Positions 1 through 6,867 of a stretch of 64,000 nucleotides of DNA are shown one piece after another. This DNA comes from Candidatus Gastranaerophilales bacterium (GTDB lineage: Bacteria; Cyanobacteriota; Vampirovibrionia; Gastranaerophilales; Gastranaerophilaceae). The stretch spans positions 62,001 to 126,000 of the forward strand of contig CALURK010000002.1 in assembly GCA_944323165.1 (NCBI GenBank). The letters run 5' to 3'. Below the pieces are notes generated by a model. That model was not told the origin of the DNA. It saw only the letters and a list, made by a program, of their open reading frames with translations, and ran no database searches. How positions within the stretch are numbered: position 1 is the stretch's first letter; each line of letters begins with the position of its first letter. Both the position numbers and the translations under genes were made by a program.

Positions 1-345
1 GTTTCCTGTTCCGCCTAGCGTTACTTGCTGGTAAATTAAAACATCATCACCTATAATAGTAGTTTCACCGATTACAACGCCTTCACCGTGGTCTATAAAA
101 AATCTGTTACCGATCTGTGCCTTGGGATGAATTTCTATTCCTGTAAAAATTCTTGTCCAATAGGAAATTAATCTTGGAATAAAAGGTATTCCCCAATAAG
201 CAAGCTTATGTGCAATTCTATGAGATATAAGGGCTTGTAGCCCCGGATAACAGAATAAAACCTCTACAATATTTGTAGCGGCAGGATCCTTTTCGTAAAT
301 TACTTTTATATCTTCTTTTATTTTTTTTATTGCTCGTATTAGCAT
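1..345 (-). CDS. cysE: Serine O-acetyltransferase, C-terminus cut by window edge
   Basis: CysE acetylates serine with acetyl-CoA to make O-acetylserine, the substrate of the cysteine synthase encoded just upstream. The 115 visible residues begin at an ATG with an AGAAGG ribosome site. They show the short helical N-terminus and then the start of the left-handed beta-helix, with the family stretch [16 protein letters not shown] followed by [14 protein letters not shown] and [10 protein letters not shown]; the active-site His is in DHG. The C-terminal end of the hexapeptide domain lies outside the window. It follows cysK by 22 bases on the same strand, so the two are probably one transcript that couples both steps of cysteine synthesis. 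The N-terminal region is short, like the compact CysE type. Confidence 0.93.
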   Translation of the reverse strand, partial: MLIRAIKKIKEDIKVIYEKDPAATNIVEVLFCYPGLQALISHRIAHKLAYWGIPFIPRLISYWTRIFTGIEIHPKAQIGNRFFIDHGEGVVIGETTIIGDDVLIYQQVTLGGTGN

Positions 346-367
346 TATATACCTTCTTTTTACAAAT

Positions 368-1234
368 TTACCATACCGATAAATAGCGTTCGCCATTGTC
401 AGGAATTATTGCAACTATATTTTTTCCGGGGTATTTTTCTGCAAGCTCTTTTGCTGCACAAACATTAGCTCCTGCAGATATTCCGCAGAAAATACCGTGT
501 TTTTTCGCTAAATTTACTGCTTCTTCTATTGCTTTATCTCCTTCAATTGTCAAAATTCCGTCCAAATGAGCAAATTCTGAAATTTCAGGAATAAAATTCG
601 CGCCTATACCTTGTATTTTATGTGGACCAGCCTTTCCTTTCGTAAACAAAGGGCTTTCTGCCGGCTCTACTCCAAATACCATTGCGTTTGGTAAATATTT
701 CTTCAAACCAAAAGCTGTTCCTCCAGTTCCAATACCGGCAACAATAATATCAACAGAGTTATTTGTATCATCCATAATCTCTTTTGCGGTTTGCTCGTGG
801 GCTTTTGCATTATCCAAATTTGAAAACTGCATAGGAATCCAACTTTTGGGGTAAATATTTTTAAGCTCTTCAGCTTTATCCACAGCCCCTTGCATGCCGG
901 ATTCTGCGGAAGTTAACACAAGTTCTGCTCCGTATGCGGCGATATTTTTTTGCCTTTCAACAGACATATTTTCCGGCATGCATATAATAAGTTTTAACCC
1001 TAAAACCGCACAACACATTGCAAGCCCAATTCCTGTATTACCGCTTGTTGGCTCTATAATAACCGTGTCTTGATTTATTTCGCCCCTCGTCATTGCCTCT
1101 TTTATCATAGAATAAGAAGCTCTGTCTTTAATGGAGCTTGAAGGATTGAAATATTCAAGTTTCAGGCAAATATTGTCTTTATATTTTACAAGAGGAGTAT
1201 TGCCGATAAGTTCCAAGACATTGTTATAAATCAT
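368..1234 (-). CDS. cysK: Cysteine synthase (O-acetylserine sulfhydrylase)
   Basis: This PLP enzyme makes cysteine from O-acetylserine and sulfide. Visible signatures are the PLP lysine K36 in SSSIKDRAS, the substrate loop PTSGNTG at residues 62-68, the phosphate-binding loop GTGGT at 169-173 and GISAGAN near 251-257, where the Ser contacts the PLP ring nitrogen. Its 288 residues are slightly under the usual length of about 300. It lies directly upstream of cysE on the minus strand. CysK and CysE form a regulatory complex in many bacteria, but the CysE C-terminal tail needed to judge that here is outside the window. The broader family also includes cystathionine beta-synthase-like enzymes; the adjacent cysE favours cysteine synthase. 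Confidence 0.93.
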   Translation of the reverse strand: MIYNNVLELIGNTPLVKYKDNICLKLEYFNPSSSIKDRASYSMIKEAMTRGEINQDTVIIEPTSGNTGIGLAMCCAVLGLKLIICMPENMSVERQKNIAAYGAELVLTSAESGMQGAVDKAEELKNIYPKSWIPMQFSNLDNAKAHEQTAKEIMDDTNNSVDIIVAGIGTGGTAFGLKKYLPNAMVFGVEPAESPLFTKGKAGPHKIQGIGANFIPEISEFAHLDGILTIEGDKAIEEAVNLAKKHGIFCGISAGANVCAAKELAEKYPGKNIVAIIPDNGERYLSVW

Positions 1235-1320
1235 ACGGAAAACCTTTCTTTACAGTTGCCAAGCAGATAAAAATATCCTCACCCGAATTTCTAAATTCGC
1301 AAATGCTCATTAAGAAATTC

Positions 1321-1361
1321 TACCCTCTCCGCCTTTCGCTTACGCTTTCCGGAGAGGGGTA
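1321..1361. repeat. Imperfect palindrome between tyrS and cysK
   Basis: The 11-base arm TACCCTCTCCG at 1321-1331 faces CGGAGAGGGGTA at 1350-1361, complementary apart from one extra G, around an 18-base loop. No clean T-run follows on either strand, so it is not a canonical terminator. It resembles GC-rich dispersed palindromes and shares its CCCTCTC/GAGAGGG style with the hairpins at 2710-2769. Confidence 0.6.
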
Positions 1362-1364
1362 ATA

Positions 1365-2597
1365 TTATACTAATTTCGCAAACTTTCTTTTGCCTGCCTG
1401 TAATACCACATCCATATTCGGTTTAATCGTATAAGCCATATCTGAAAGTTTTTCGCCATCAAGTTTGACACCCCCGCCCTGTATCAGACGTTTAGCTTCA
1501 CCTTTGCTTTGTACGAAAGAAAGTTTTACTAATAAGTCTAATATGTTTATTTCAGACTCTATTTTAACACTTTCTATATCTTCAGGTATTCCCTTATTGG
1601 ATACTACATTTATAAACTCTTCTTGAGCCTTATCTGCGGCTTCTTTTCCGTGATATTCTTCAGTAATCATATGTGCTAATTTCATTTTTATATCTCGAGG
1701 ATTTATTGAACCTGATTCAATTTCTTTATCCATTTTTACAAGCTCTGACTGATCCACATCTGTTAAAAGTGAATAGTAGCGGGTAATTAAAGTATCAGGA
1801 ATACTCATAAGTTTACCAAACATATCTTTTGCACTATCAGTTAGAGAAATACAGTGTTCAGGATAACTTTTTGACATCTTAACAACACCGTCAGTACCTT
1901 CCAGTAGAGGCAATAGCATTACTAACTGCGGGTATTTTTCCCCGTAAGCAGTTTGAATATCACGCCCTAAAAGAGTGTTAAATCTCTGATCAGTACCTCC
2001 AAGTTCTATATCAGAATCAACTGCAACAGAATCATAAGCTTGCATTAGAGGATAGAAGAATTCGTGAATTGCGATTGGTTTTCCTTCTGCATATCTCTTT
2101 GCAAAATCATCTCTTGTCATCATCTGAGCAACAGTAACTTTCCCAGCTAATTGCAAAAGTTCTGTAAAAGTCATTTTGTGAAGCCAATCAGCATTATTTA
2201 CAACTTCCGCCTTTGAAACATCCAGAACTTTTCCCATTTGGGCAAAATAAGTCTTGGCATTCTCTTCAACCTGCTCTTTTGTTAAAGCCGGACGTGTTTC
2301 GGACTTTCCGGAAGGATCGCCTATCATTGCAGTCGCTCCGCCTACGAGCAGGACAATTTTATGTCCGAGTTTTTGAAACTCTTTTAACTTTCTCATAACA
2401 ACGGTGTGTCCGAGGTGTAAATCAGGTCTTGTCGGATCCATACCGAGTTTTATTCTCAGAGGCGTATTTGTATCGGCTGCGTGCTGTAATTTTGCCGCAA
2501 GCTCCTGTACTCCGCCGTTTGCTCCGCCGGGTAAAACTTCTGCGTTTCTTGTAAGTTGGATTGCCTGAGCTATAAATTCCTGTCTTATTTCACTCAT
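1365..2597 (-). CDS. tyrS: Tyrosyl-tRNA synthetase
   Basis: This class I aminoacyl-tRNA synthetase charges tRNA-Tyr. The HIGH-type signature is HLGH at residues 61-64 and the KMSKS loop is K240-S244. The tyrosine-binding region includes QAYDSVAVDSDIELGGTDQR near 186-205. The last 65 residues or so form an S4-like RNA-binding domain (ILDLLVKLSFVQSKGEAKRL, then GGGVKLDG). At 410 residues it matches the TyrS2-like lineage. It reads on the minus strand and is followed by cysK 130 bases downstream, across a palindrome. No T-box-like leader is evident upstream. Confidence 0.96.
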   Translation of the reverse strand: MSEIRQEFIAQAIQLTRNAEVLPGGANGGVQELAAKLQHAADTNTPLRIKLGMDPTRPDLHLGHTVVMRKLKEFQKLGHKIVLLVGGATAMIGDPSGKSETRPALTKEQVEENAKTYFAQMGKVLDVSKAEVVNNADWLHKMTFTELLQLAGKVTVAQMMTRDDFAKRYAEGKPIAIHEFFYPLMQAYDSVAVDSDIELGGTDQRFNTLLGRDIQTAYGEKYPQLVMLLPLLEGTDGVVKMSKSYPEHCISLTDSAKDMFGKLMSIPDTLITRYYSLLTDVDQSELVKMDKEIESGSINPRDIKMKLAHMITEEYHGKEAADKAQEEFINVVSNKGIPEDIESVKIESEINILDLLVKLSFVQSKGEAKRLIQGGGVKLDGEKLSDMAYTIKPNMDVVLQAGKRKFAKLV

Positions 2598-2668
2598 TTT
2601 TATACTCCTCTTTAATATTCCAATTGTCTTTAGGATAACAAAAAGATAGGTGAAGGTAAATATAGCTT

Positions 2669-2818
2669 CTTCATTTTTTCTTCTTTAAAAAAGTTGCCAC
2701 CCACCCCAACCCTCCCTCAAAAGGGAGGGAGAGCTGCTGACTTGGCGCGTTCCTTCCCTGGAGGGAAGGTTAGGAAGGGTGCTTTTTTATGATTACTTCA
2801 TTTTTTCTTCTTTAAAAA
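2669..2818. repeat. Direct-repeat-flanked double-hairpin element
   Basis: A 23-base sequence starting CTTCATTTTTTCTTC and ending TTTAAAAA occurs exactly at 2669-2691 and 2796-2818. Between the copies lie two hairpins: CCCTCCCT (2710-2717) with AGGGAGGG (2722-2729), and CCTTCCC (2752-2758) with GGGAAGG (2763-2769). The second copy runs on into an inverted copy of part of itself (AAAATGAAAGAAGAAAAAA). A flanked palindrome of this size looks like a non-autonomous mobile or REP-like element, but no transposase is nearby. Confidence 0.55.
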
Positions 2819-2885
2819 TGAAAGAAGAAAAAATTTCAGAGGGCACGCTCACGCTTTGCCCATCCTGCATGTGACAAAACTTGCG

Positions 2886-2980
2886 TCATTGCAAGGAGCG
2901 TCAGCGATGCGGCAATCCGGTTTAATTGTCAAATTCGTTCAAGATTGCTTCGGGCTGTTCCGGCTGTTCCCTCGCAATGA
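2886..2980. repeat. Palindromic intergenic element with TCATTGC ends
   Basis: The element opens TCATTGCAAGG and closes CCCTCGCAATGA, which are near-perfect inverted ends. An inner pair, GGCAATC at 2921-2927 and GATTGCTTCG at 2943-2952, continues the symmetry. A 9-base tandem duplication, GGCTGTTCC, sits at 2953-2970. Elements of the form 'TCATTGCGAGGAGCG...CGGCAATC' are widespread dispersed palindromes in many bacterial genomes, and this copy fits that class. Confidence 0.65.
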
Positions 2981-3103
2981 TAATATAGTTATTACAATTT
3001 TTATGCAAAAACGACTATTTTATTAAGAAATGTTAAACAATTTACGAGTTATTAAGTTTTGTAAATACAAATTTTAAAAAGCTGAAATTCAGACGCAGCG
3101 CAC

Positions 3104-3186
<83 letters not shown>

Positions 3187-3233
3187 ACAGGGAATTACAC
3201 GAAGATATTAAAAAAGGAAAAAGGAGGAAAATT

Positions 3234-3875
3234 ATGGGAATTACTATTGCACAAATTCAGGATGCAAAACTGAGAGAGTTAGCGGCAAAAGTTGACGGTT
3301 CATTCAAAGGAGAGACAAAAGGAAACAAAGTACTTGATGATTGCGAAATGGAAATTTTTACATCACAGGTTAAATCTGCCGGACTGGACGCTGAATACGA
3401 GGAGTTTTTGAAAATTCATAAACAAACTCAGGCAGCAGGAAAGGAGTTTGATGTTAATAAGGCAGCAACGGAACAAACAAGAATAGAAGAAAAAATTAAA
3501 ACCGCTAAAGAAAAAATCGCTAATTTACGTGAAAAACTTGCAGAAATAGAAAATCGTCCGGAATCTGCTAAGAAAGAAAAATGTAAGGCTATAGGCTGTT
3601 GGAGCGGTTTTGGTGTTGGTGCCATACCTGGAACTATAGCTTCTATCGTAATGGAAACTTTTATTCCGGCTGTTGTTCTGTCAGGGGCAGGTGCATTAGT
3701 CGGTCTAGGTATTGGTTTAGGGGTCTATTACTTAACCAGATCTAAAGACGAAGAAAAAGCTTACAGCGAAAACAATAAAAAAGAATATGCACAAACTCAG
3801 GCGGCATTGAAAGCAGCAGAGCAGGAATTACAGAAGAGCAAATTAGAATTACAACATTTTATGAATACTCTGTAA
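3234..3875 (+). CDS. Unknown protein with coiled coils flanking a hydrophobic hairpin (copy 1)
   Basis: I do not recognise this family. The 213-residue product starts at an ATG with an AAGGAGG site. The first 62 residues are almost identical to those of the next gene and include a stretch like a degraded EF-hand loop (ETKGNKVLDDCE, residues 27-38). Residues 70-112 are a charged, coiled-coil-like helix. Residues 118-168 are glycine-rich and hydrophobic, enough for a membrane hairpin, and end in YYLTRSK. The last 40 residues (TQAALKAAEQELQ and on) are another amphipathic helix. It is the first of a tandem pair downstream of a (GTA)17 tract. No signal peptide is apparent. A membrane-associated or secreted-effector-like scaffold is possible; function is unknown. 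Confidence 0.8.
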   Translation: MGITIAQIQDAKLRELAAKVDGSFKGETKGNKVLDDCEMEIFTSQVKSAGLDAEYEEFLKIHKQTQAAGKEFDVNKAATEQTRIEEKIKTAKEKIANLREKLAEIENRPESAKKEKCKAIGCWSGFGVGAIPGTIASIVMETFIPAVVLSGAGALVGLGIGLGVYYLTRSKDEEKAYSENNKKEYAQTQAALKAAEQELQKSKLELQHFMNTL

Positions 3876-3954
3876 TTGAATTATAACCGGTAAATTTTAT
3901 ATACATACAACAAACAACACCAAGATATAAAAAAAAGGAAAAAAGGAGGAAATT

Positions 3955-4602
3955 ATGGGGATTACTATTGCACAAATTCAGGACGCAAAACTGAGAGAGT
4001 TAGCGGCAAAAGTTGACGGTTCATTCGAAGGAGAGACAAAAGGAAACAAAGTACTTGATGATTGCGAAATGGGAATTTTTACATCTCAGGTTAAAGCCGC
4101 CGGACTGGACGCTGAGTACGAGGAGTTCTTGAAAATTCATAAACAAACTCCGGCTGCAGGAAAGGAATTTGACGTTAGTACGGCAGCTGCGGAAAAAACT
4201 AGATTAGAAGCAAACGTTCAAAAAGCTGAAGCAAAAGTTGCTAATTTACGTGAAAAACTTGCAGAAATAAAAAATCGTCCAACTGCAAAAAGAAATGATT
4301 ATAGGGCAAATGGGACAATCTATGGTGCGTTGTCCTCAGGTACAGTATTTGGCGGTTTACTTGCTCTAGGCTCTAGGCATAATCGTATCAGCAAGTTCTT
4401 TTGCGGCGGAATGCTTAGCGGACTTGTCGGCGGTGTTTGCGGCGGACTTATCGGTATGGGGATTTATTACTTGACCAGATCTAAAAAAGAGAGCGAAAGC
4501 AATAAAAATGAATATGCACAAACTCAGGCGGCATTGAAAGCTGCTGAACAGGAATTACAGCAGAGCAAATTAGAATTACAACATTTTATGAATAATCTGT
4601 AA
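3955..4602 (+). CDS. Unknown protein with coiled coils flanking a hydrophobic hairpin (copy 2)
   Basis: This 215-residue protein is a tandem paralogue of the preceding one and starts with the same AAGGAGG spacing. The N-terminal 62 residues differ at only about four positions (for example K25E and E40G), and the C-terminal 40 residues are nearly identical. The middle differs: its hydrophobic part (residues 120-172) is longer and reads GTVFGGLLALG, then GLVGGVCGGLIGMGIYYLT. Conserved ends around a diverged glycine-rich membrane segment point to gene duplication followed by divergence or exchange of the middle. The stretch after each copy (AATTTTATATACATACAAC) is also duplicated, so the repeat unit includes intergenic DNA. 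Function is unknown. Confidence 0.8.
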   Translation: MGITIAQIQDAKLRELAAKVDGSFEGETKGNKVLDDCEMGIFTSQVKAAGLDAEYEEFLKIHKQTPAAGKEFDVSTAAAEKTRLEANVQKAEAKVANLREKLAEIKNRPTAKRNDYRANGTIYGALSSGTVFGGLLALGSRHNRISKFFCGGMLSGLVGGVCGGLIGMGIYYLTRSKKESESNKNEYAQTQAALKAAEQELQQSKLELQHFMNNL

Positions 4603-4661
4603 ATTTTATATACATACAACAAAAAACACGAGGATATTATACGAGAAAAGGAGAAATGAAC

Positions 4662-4796
4662 ATGAGTAATTTAGAAGTAACATCACAACAGGGAACAAAA
4701 TCAACCCCTCAAAAACAGCCAAAGTATATTTACAGGGCTAAAATAATAGAGGATGATGACTCCGTTTTTTATTACTTATCGCAACAGCAACGGTAA
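4662..4796 (+). pseudogene. 5' part of a frame-shifted gene
   Basis: An ATG with a good AGGAG site eight bases upstream opens a 44-codon frame (MSNLEVTSQQ, then KYIYRAKIIEDDDSV) that stops at 4794-4796. Shortly before the stop is a run of six T (4765-4770). Removing one T joins this frame to the next one and gives a continuous, natural-looking protein (DDDSVFITYRNSNGK). This is therefore the true start of the 4753-5118 gene, separated by a one-base insertion that may be a real mutation, a slippery switch or an assembly error. Confidence 0.65.
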
Positions 4797-5118
4797 ACAA
4801 GTTACATATAAACCAAATGGTTACAACACTTTTGCAGAAGATGCAGCTCTTTTATTTAATACTGTAAATAAATATTTTACCGGAAAAAATCCTAATATAA
4901 CCCCTGAAGAGCAGGTACAATTAAGAGCAGATATTGCAAAACAAAAGAAACCGATGGGCGGAGTATGTACTGATTCAGGTAGGACAGAGCTTGACATATA
5001 CGGAGGTATTGATTTTGTCCTAAAAACATTCTCTGATGAATCTTCAGAAGGCGGCAAGAACATAACGCCGAATGAAGTATATCAAATGTATGAAATGTTC
5101 CATAAATGGACTGAATAG
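4753..5118 (+). CDS. Unknown protein, probably the 3' part of a frame-shifted gene
   Basis: This 121-codon frame encodes a soluble, polar protein I do not recognise (TYRNSNGKQVTYKPNGY, then VNKYFTGKNPNITPEEQ and a C-terminal ITPNEVYQMYEMFHKW). Its own ATG lacks a properly spaced ribosome site, whereas the overlapping frame at 4662 has a good one. The T6 run at 4765-4770 is the likely junction; corrected, the product would be about 151 residues. It follows the tandem pair at 3234-4602 with a similar leader (aaaacacgaggatatta), so it may be cotranscribed. A terminator follows at 5141. The TPEE and TPNE helix starts give it a weakly calcium-protein-like look, but no full EF-hand is visible. Confidence 0.6.
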   Translation: MMTPFFITYRNSNGKQVTYKPNGYNTFAEDAALLFNTVNKYFTGKNPNITPEEQVQLRADIAKQKKPMGGVCTDSGRTELDIYGGIDFVLKTFSDESSEGGKNITPNEVYQMYEMFHKWTE

Positions 5119-5140
5119 AAATAAATAATACAAGTTGTCA

Positions 5141-5174
5141 GGCGGGTAAAGCATAAGCTTGCCCGCCTTTTTAA
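5141..5174 (+). terminator. Rho-independent terminator after the 3234-5118 cluster
   Basis: GGCGGG at 5141-5146 pairs with CCCGCC at 5162-5167, and AGC (5150-5152) with GCT (5157-5159), around a small loop. A T-run follows at 5168-5172. Confidence 0.85.
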
Positions 5175-5326
5175 TTTAATATTCTGGTAGGCACGCATTA
5201 TCACTTAAAAGTTTTGTTTTCTTATTTAATGCCCCTTCGCCCACCCTTGCTTACGAAACTACGGTTCATCACCCCTCACAAACTTAATATAAGTTCGAAA
5301 AGTCGACATTAACTACAAACGAGGGA

Positions 5327-5355
5327 TTGACAAAACAATAAAACTATTTTACTAT
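5327..5355 (+). promoter_or_regulatory. Strong sigma-70 type promoter
   Basis: A perfect -35 TTGACA (5327-5332) is followed by a 17-base spacer and -10 TACTAT (5350-5355). It predicts a transcript starting near 5362 that carries the leader peptide at 5391 and about 240 bases of structured leader before the gene at 5602. Confidence 0.8.
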
Positions 5356-5390
5356 GTCTTTGTATCGATATATCGATTCAAAGGGAAAAT

Positions 5391-5447
5391 ATGAACGAAC
5401 AAATTTTAAACAAACTCAATTTATCTTGGTGGCGCTGGTCAGTTTAA
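5391..5447 (+). CDS. Tryptophan-rich 18-residue leader peptide (candidate)
   Basis: An AAAGGG ribosome site six bases upstream precedes an 18-codon frame, MNEQILNKLNLSWWRWSV. Three of its last six codons are TGG. The stop codon lies inside the left arm of an 11-base-pair hairpin. A strong promoter sits 36 bases upstream. This is the layout of a tryptophan attenuator leader. Oddly, the gene that follows (5602) is not a tryptophan-synthesis gene and contains no tryptophan at all. The peptide could be a relic of a lost trp operon or a sensor for something else. Confidence 0.45.
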   Translation: MNEQILNKLNLSWWRWSV

Positions 5448-5559
5448 CTGCCGGCATGTAGTCACGTTTTGAGTTCAGATATCGGCAGTTAAAGCCTAAA
5501 GGTTTTGTCTGCTTGTTATGGCTTGTGGAAGTTAAAATTTGTAAACAAAACCGTTTAGG
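5437..5559 (+). promoter_or_regulatory. Structured RNA leader with alternative hairpins
   Basis: TTTAACTGCCG at 5443-5453 pairs perfectly with CGGCAGTTAAA at 5483-5493. The same left arm can pair with GGTCAGT just upstream (5437-5443), inside the Trp codons, so the two pairings exclude each other. A second stem joins CCTAAAGGTTTTGT (5495-5508) to ACAAAACC-G-TTTAGG (5545-5559), 14 pairs with one bulged G. I do not recognise a known riboswitch class. Confidence 0.55.
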
Positions 5560-5601
5560 AAAAGCAATTTTTAGTCTTTACAAGTTTTAGGAATATGAAT
5601 T

Positions 5602-6819
5602 ATGTCATCAAATAACAACAAAATTTTAATAGATACATTGCCGAAGTCGTTGAAGCCTGTAGCAAAATTTATTCGACATAAAGATCAGGCTGCGGGGCTT
5701 TCCACGACAAGGTTTATTCAGGATGTTTCTACAAGTTTGCTTCCGAAAGTTGTTTTCTCAAGAAGTATTGCCGATCTTACTGAGAATACATTTTTGGAAA
5801 CATCTGAAGAAGCGCTAATTTACTTTGTACCAACAATTTTAGGGGAGAAAGTTGCAAGAAAGATTTTTTCTAAAGGTTTAAATAATGATTTAAAAAAAGA
5901 TGTTGCAACGACTGGTGTAGAACTTTTAGAAAAAGGAGGAGCTAAAAATAAAAAAGTTATTCCCGTAAAAGCTGCAATTGCTCTTGCTGCAATGGCAATT
6001 CCGTTAACAGAATTTTCTCTCAATTACATAAAAAATTTGATGACATTGAAGTTGTTTAAGAAAAGTGATTTTAAAAATATCGCTTCATTGGAAAAAACAG
6101 ATGAGGATATAAAGCACCAAGAGAAAGTAAAAAAGAGTGCTCAAAAACATATCGGAATAGCCGCCGGAATCTACGCAGGCTGTCTAGGTTTAGCAGCACT
6201 ATTGGCAACAAAAGGCAAAAATTCAAAGGTTTTACAAAATATTTCAGAATTTATAGTTGCTCCCGGATCTAAAATGTTTAAAAAATCTCCAAAAGCTAAA
6301 AATTTCTTCAACAAATATACCTGTATGGACTTTAATAATCAAAACGGAAGGTTAGTTTTGAGTAAAGGACAATTAACAACTTGCGTACTTATAGGAGGTG
6401 CCGGATATTTTGGTGCTTCTGCTGACAGAGGTAAAGAAAATTTGAAAGAAACAGCTACAAGATTTCCTCTAATGGGACTTTATGTTATTACAGGGAGCGA
6501 ACTTGTTGAAAAAGGTTTTAGAAAACTTTTACAAAAGATGGGAAAATGTAAGGATTTGTTTGATAAAGATGCGAATGTTCCTAATTTTGATAAGTTAGAA
6601 GATATTGCAAAGAAGCTTTCTAAAGAGAAAAATACAAAAATTGAGCAAGAGTATAAATCTTTAGTTAAGCAAAAAGCTCTTATATTTGGTTTACCGTATT
6701 TATTCTCAATCGGAGTGATGGGATTTTTTGTTGCAGGAATGACGAATTATTTTACAAAAAAACGGTATCAGAATGCTAAAAAAGCGGAATTAGAAAGTTT
6801 AAATAACAAAAACCGGTAG
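5602..6819 (+). CDS. Unknown multi-pass membrane protein, tryptophan-free
   Basis: I do not recognise this 405-residue protein. It has several hydrophobic helices (near residues 125-150, 185-205, 255-275, 290-305 and 360-385) separated by long lysine-rich cytosolic-looking segments, and no classical signal peptide. It contains no tryptophan. The organisation (soluble N-terminal 120 residues, alternating membrane helices and basic linkers) resembles the membrane protein at 62552-64000, although the sequences are not obviously alignable. It is expressed from the long leader described above and ends in a terminator that overlaps its stop codon. Function is unknown; a lineage-specific envelope protein is the simplest guess. 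Confidence 0.75.
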   Translation: MSSNNNKILIDTLPKSLKPVAKFIRHKDQAAGLSTTRFIQDVSTSLLPKVVFSRSIADLTENTFLETSEEALIYFVPTILGEKVARKIFSKGLNNDLKKDVATTGVELLEKGGAKNKKVIPVKAAIALAAMAIPLTEFSLNYIKNLMTLKLFKKSDFKNIASLEKTDEDIKHQEKVKKSAQKHIGIAAGIYAGCLGLAALLATKGKNSKVLQNISEFIVAPGSKMFKKSPKAKNFFNKYTCMDFNNQNGRLVLSKGQLTTCVLIGGAGYFGASADRGKENLKETATRFPLMGLYVITGSELVEKGFRKLLQKMGKCKDLFDKDANVPNFDKLEDIAKKLSKEKNTKIEQEYKSLVKQKALIFGLPYLFSIGVMGFFVAGMTNYFTKKRYQNAKKAELESLNNKNR

Positions 6820-6835
6820 ATTTTAATACTACCGG
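6813..6835. terminator. Bidirectional hairpin between convergent genes
   Basis: CCGGTAG (6813-6819) pairs with CTACCGG (6829-6835). The left arm includes the TAG stop of the 5602 gene. Only short T-runs follow, so strength is uncertain. Confidence 0.6.
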
Positions 6836-6867
6836 CTTACAAAATTTTCTCCTATTCTCTTAATCTG

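Noticed and set aside
3876-3954. The shared promoter block before the second tandem copy
   Set aside because: GAATTATA and ATTTTATATA are present, but the offset is 16 and not 21 bases.
5362-5601. tmRNA, 6S RNA or known riboswitch in the 5602 leader
   Set aside because: No tRNA-like ends, tag frame or known aptamer core could be matched; only the leader peptide and stems are supported.
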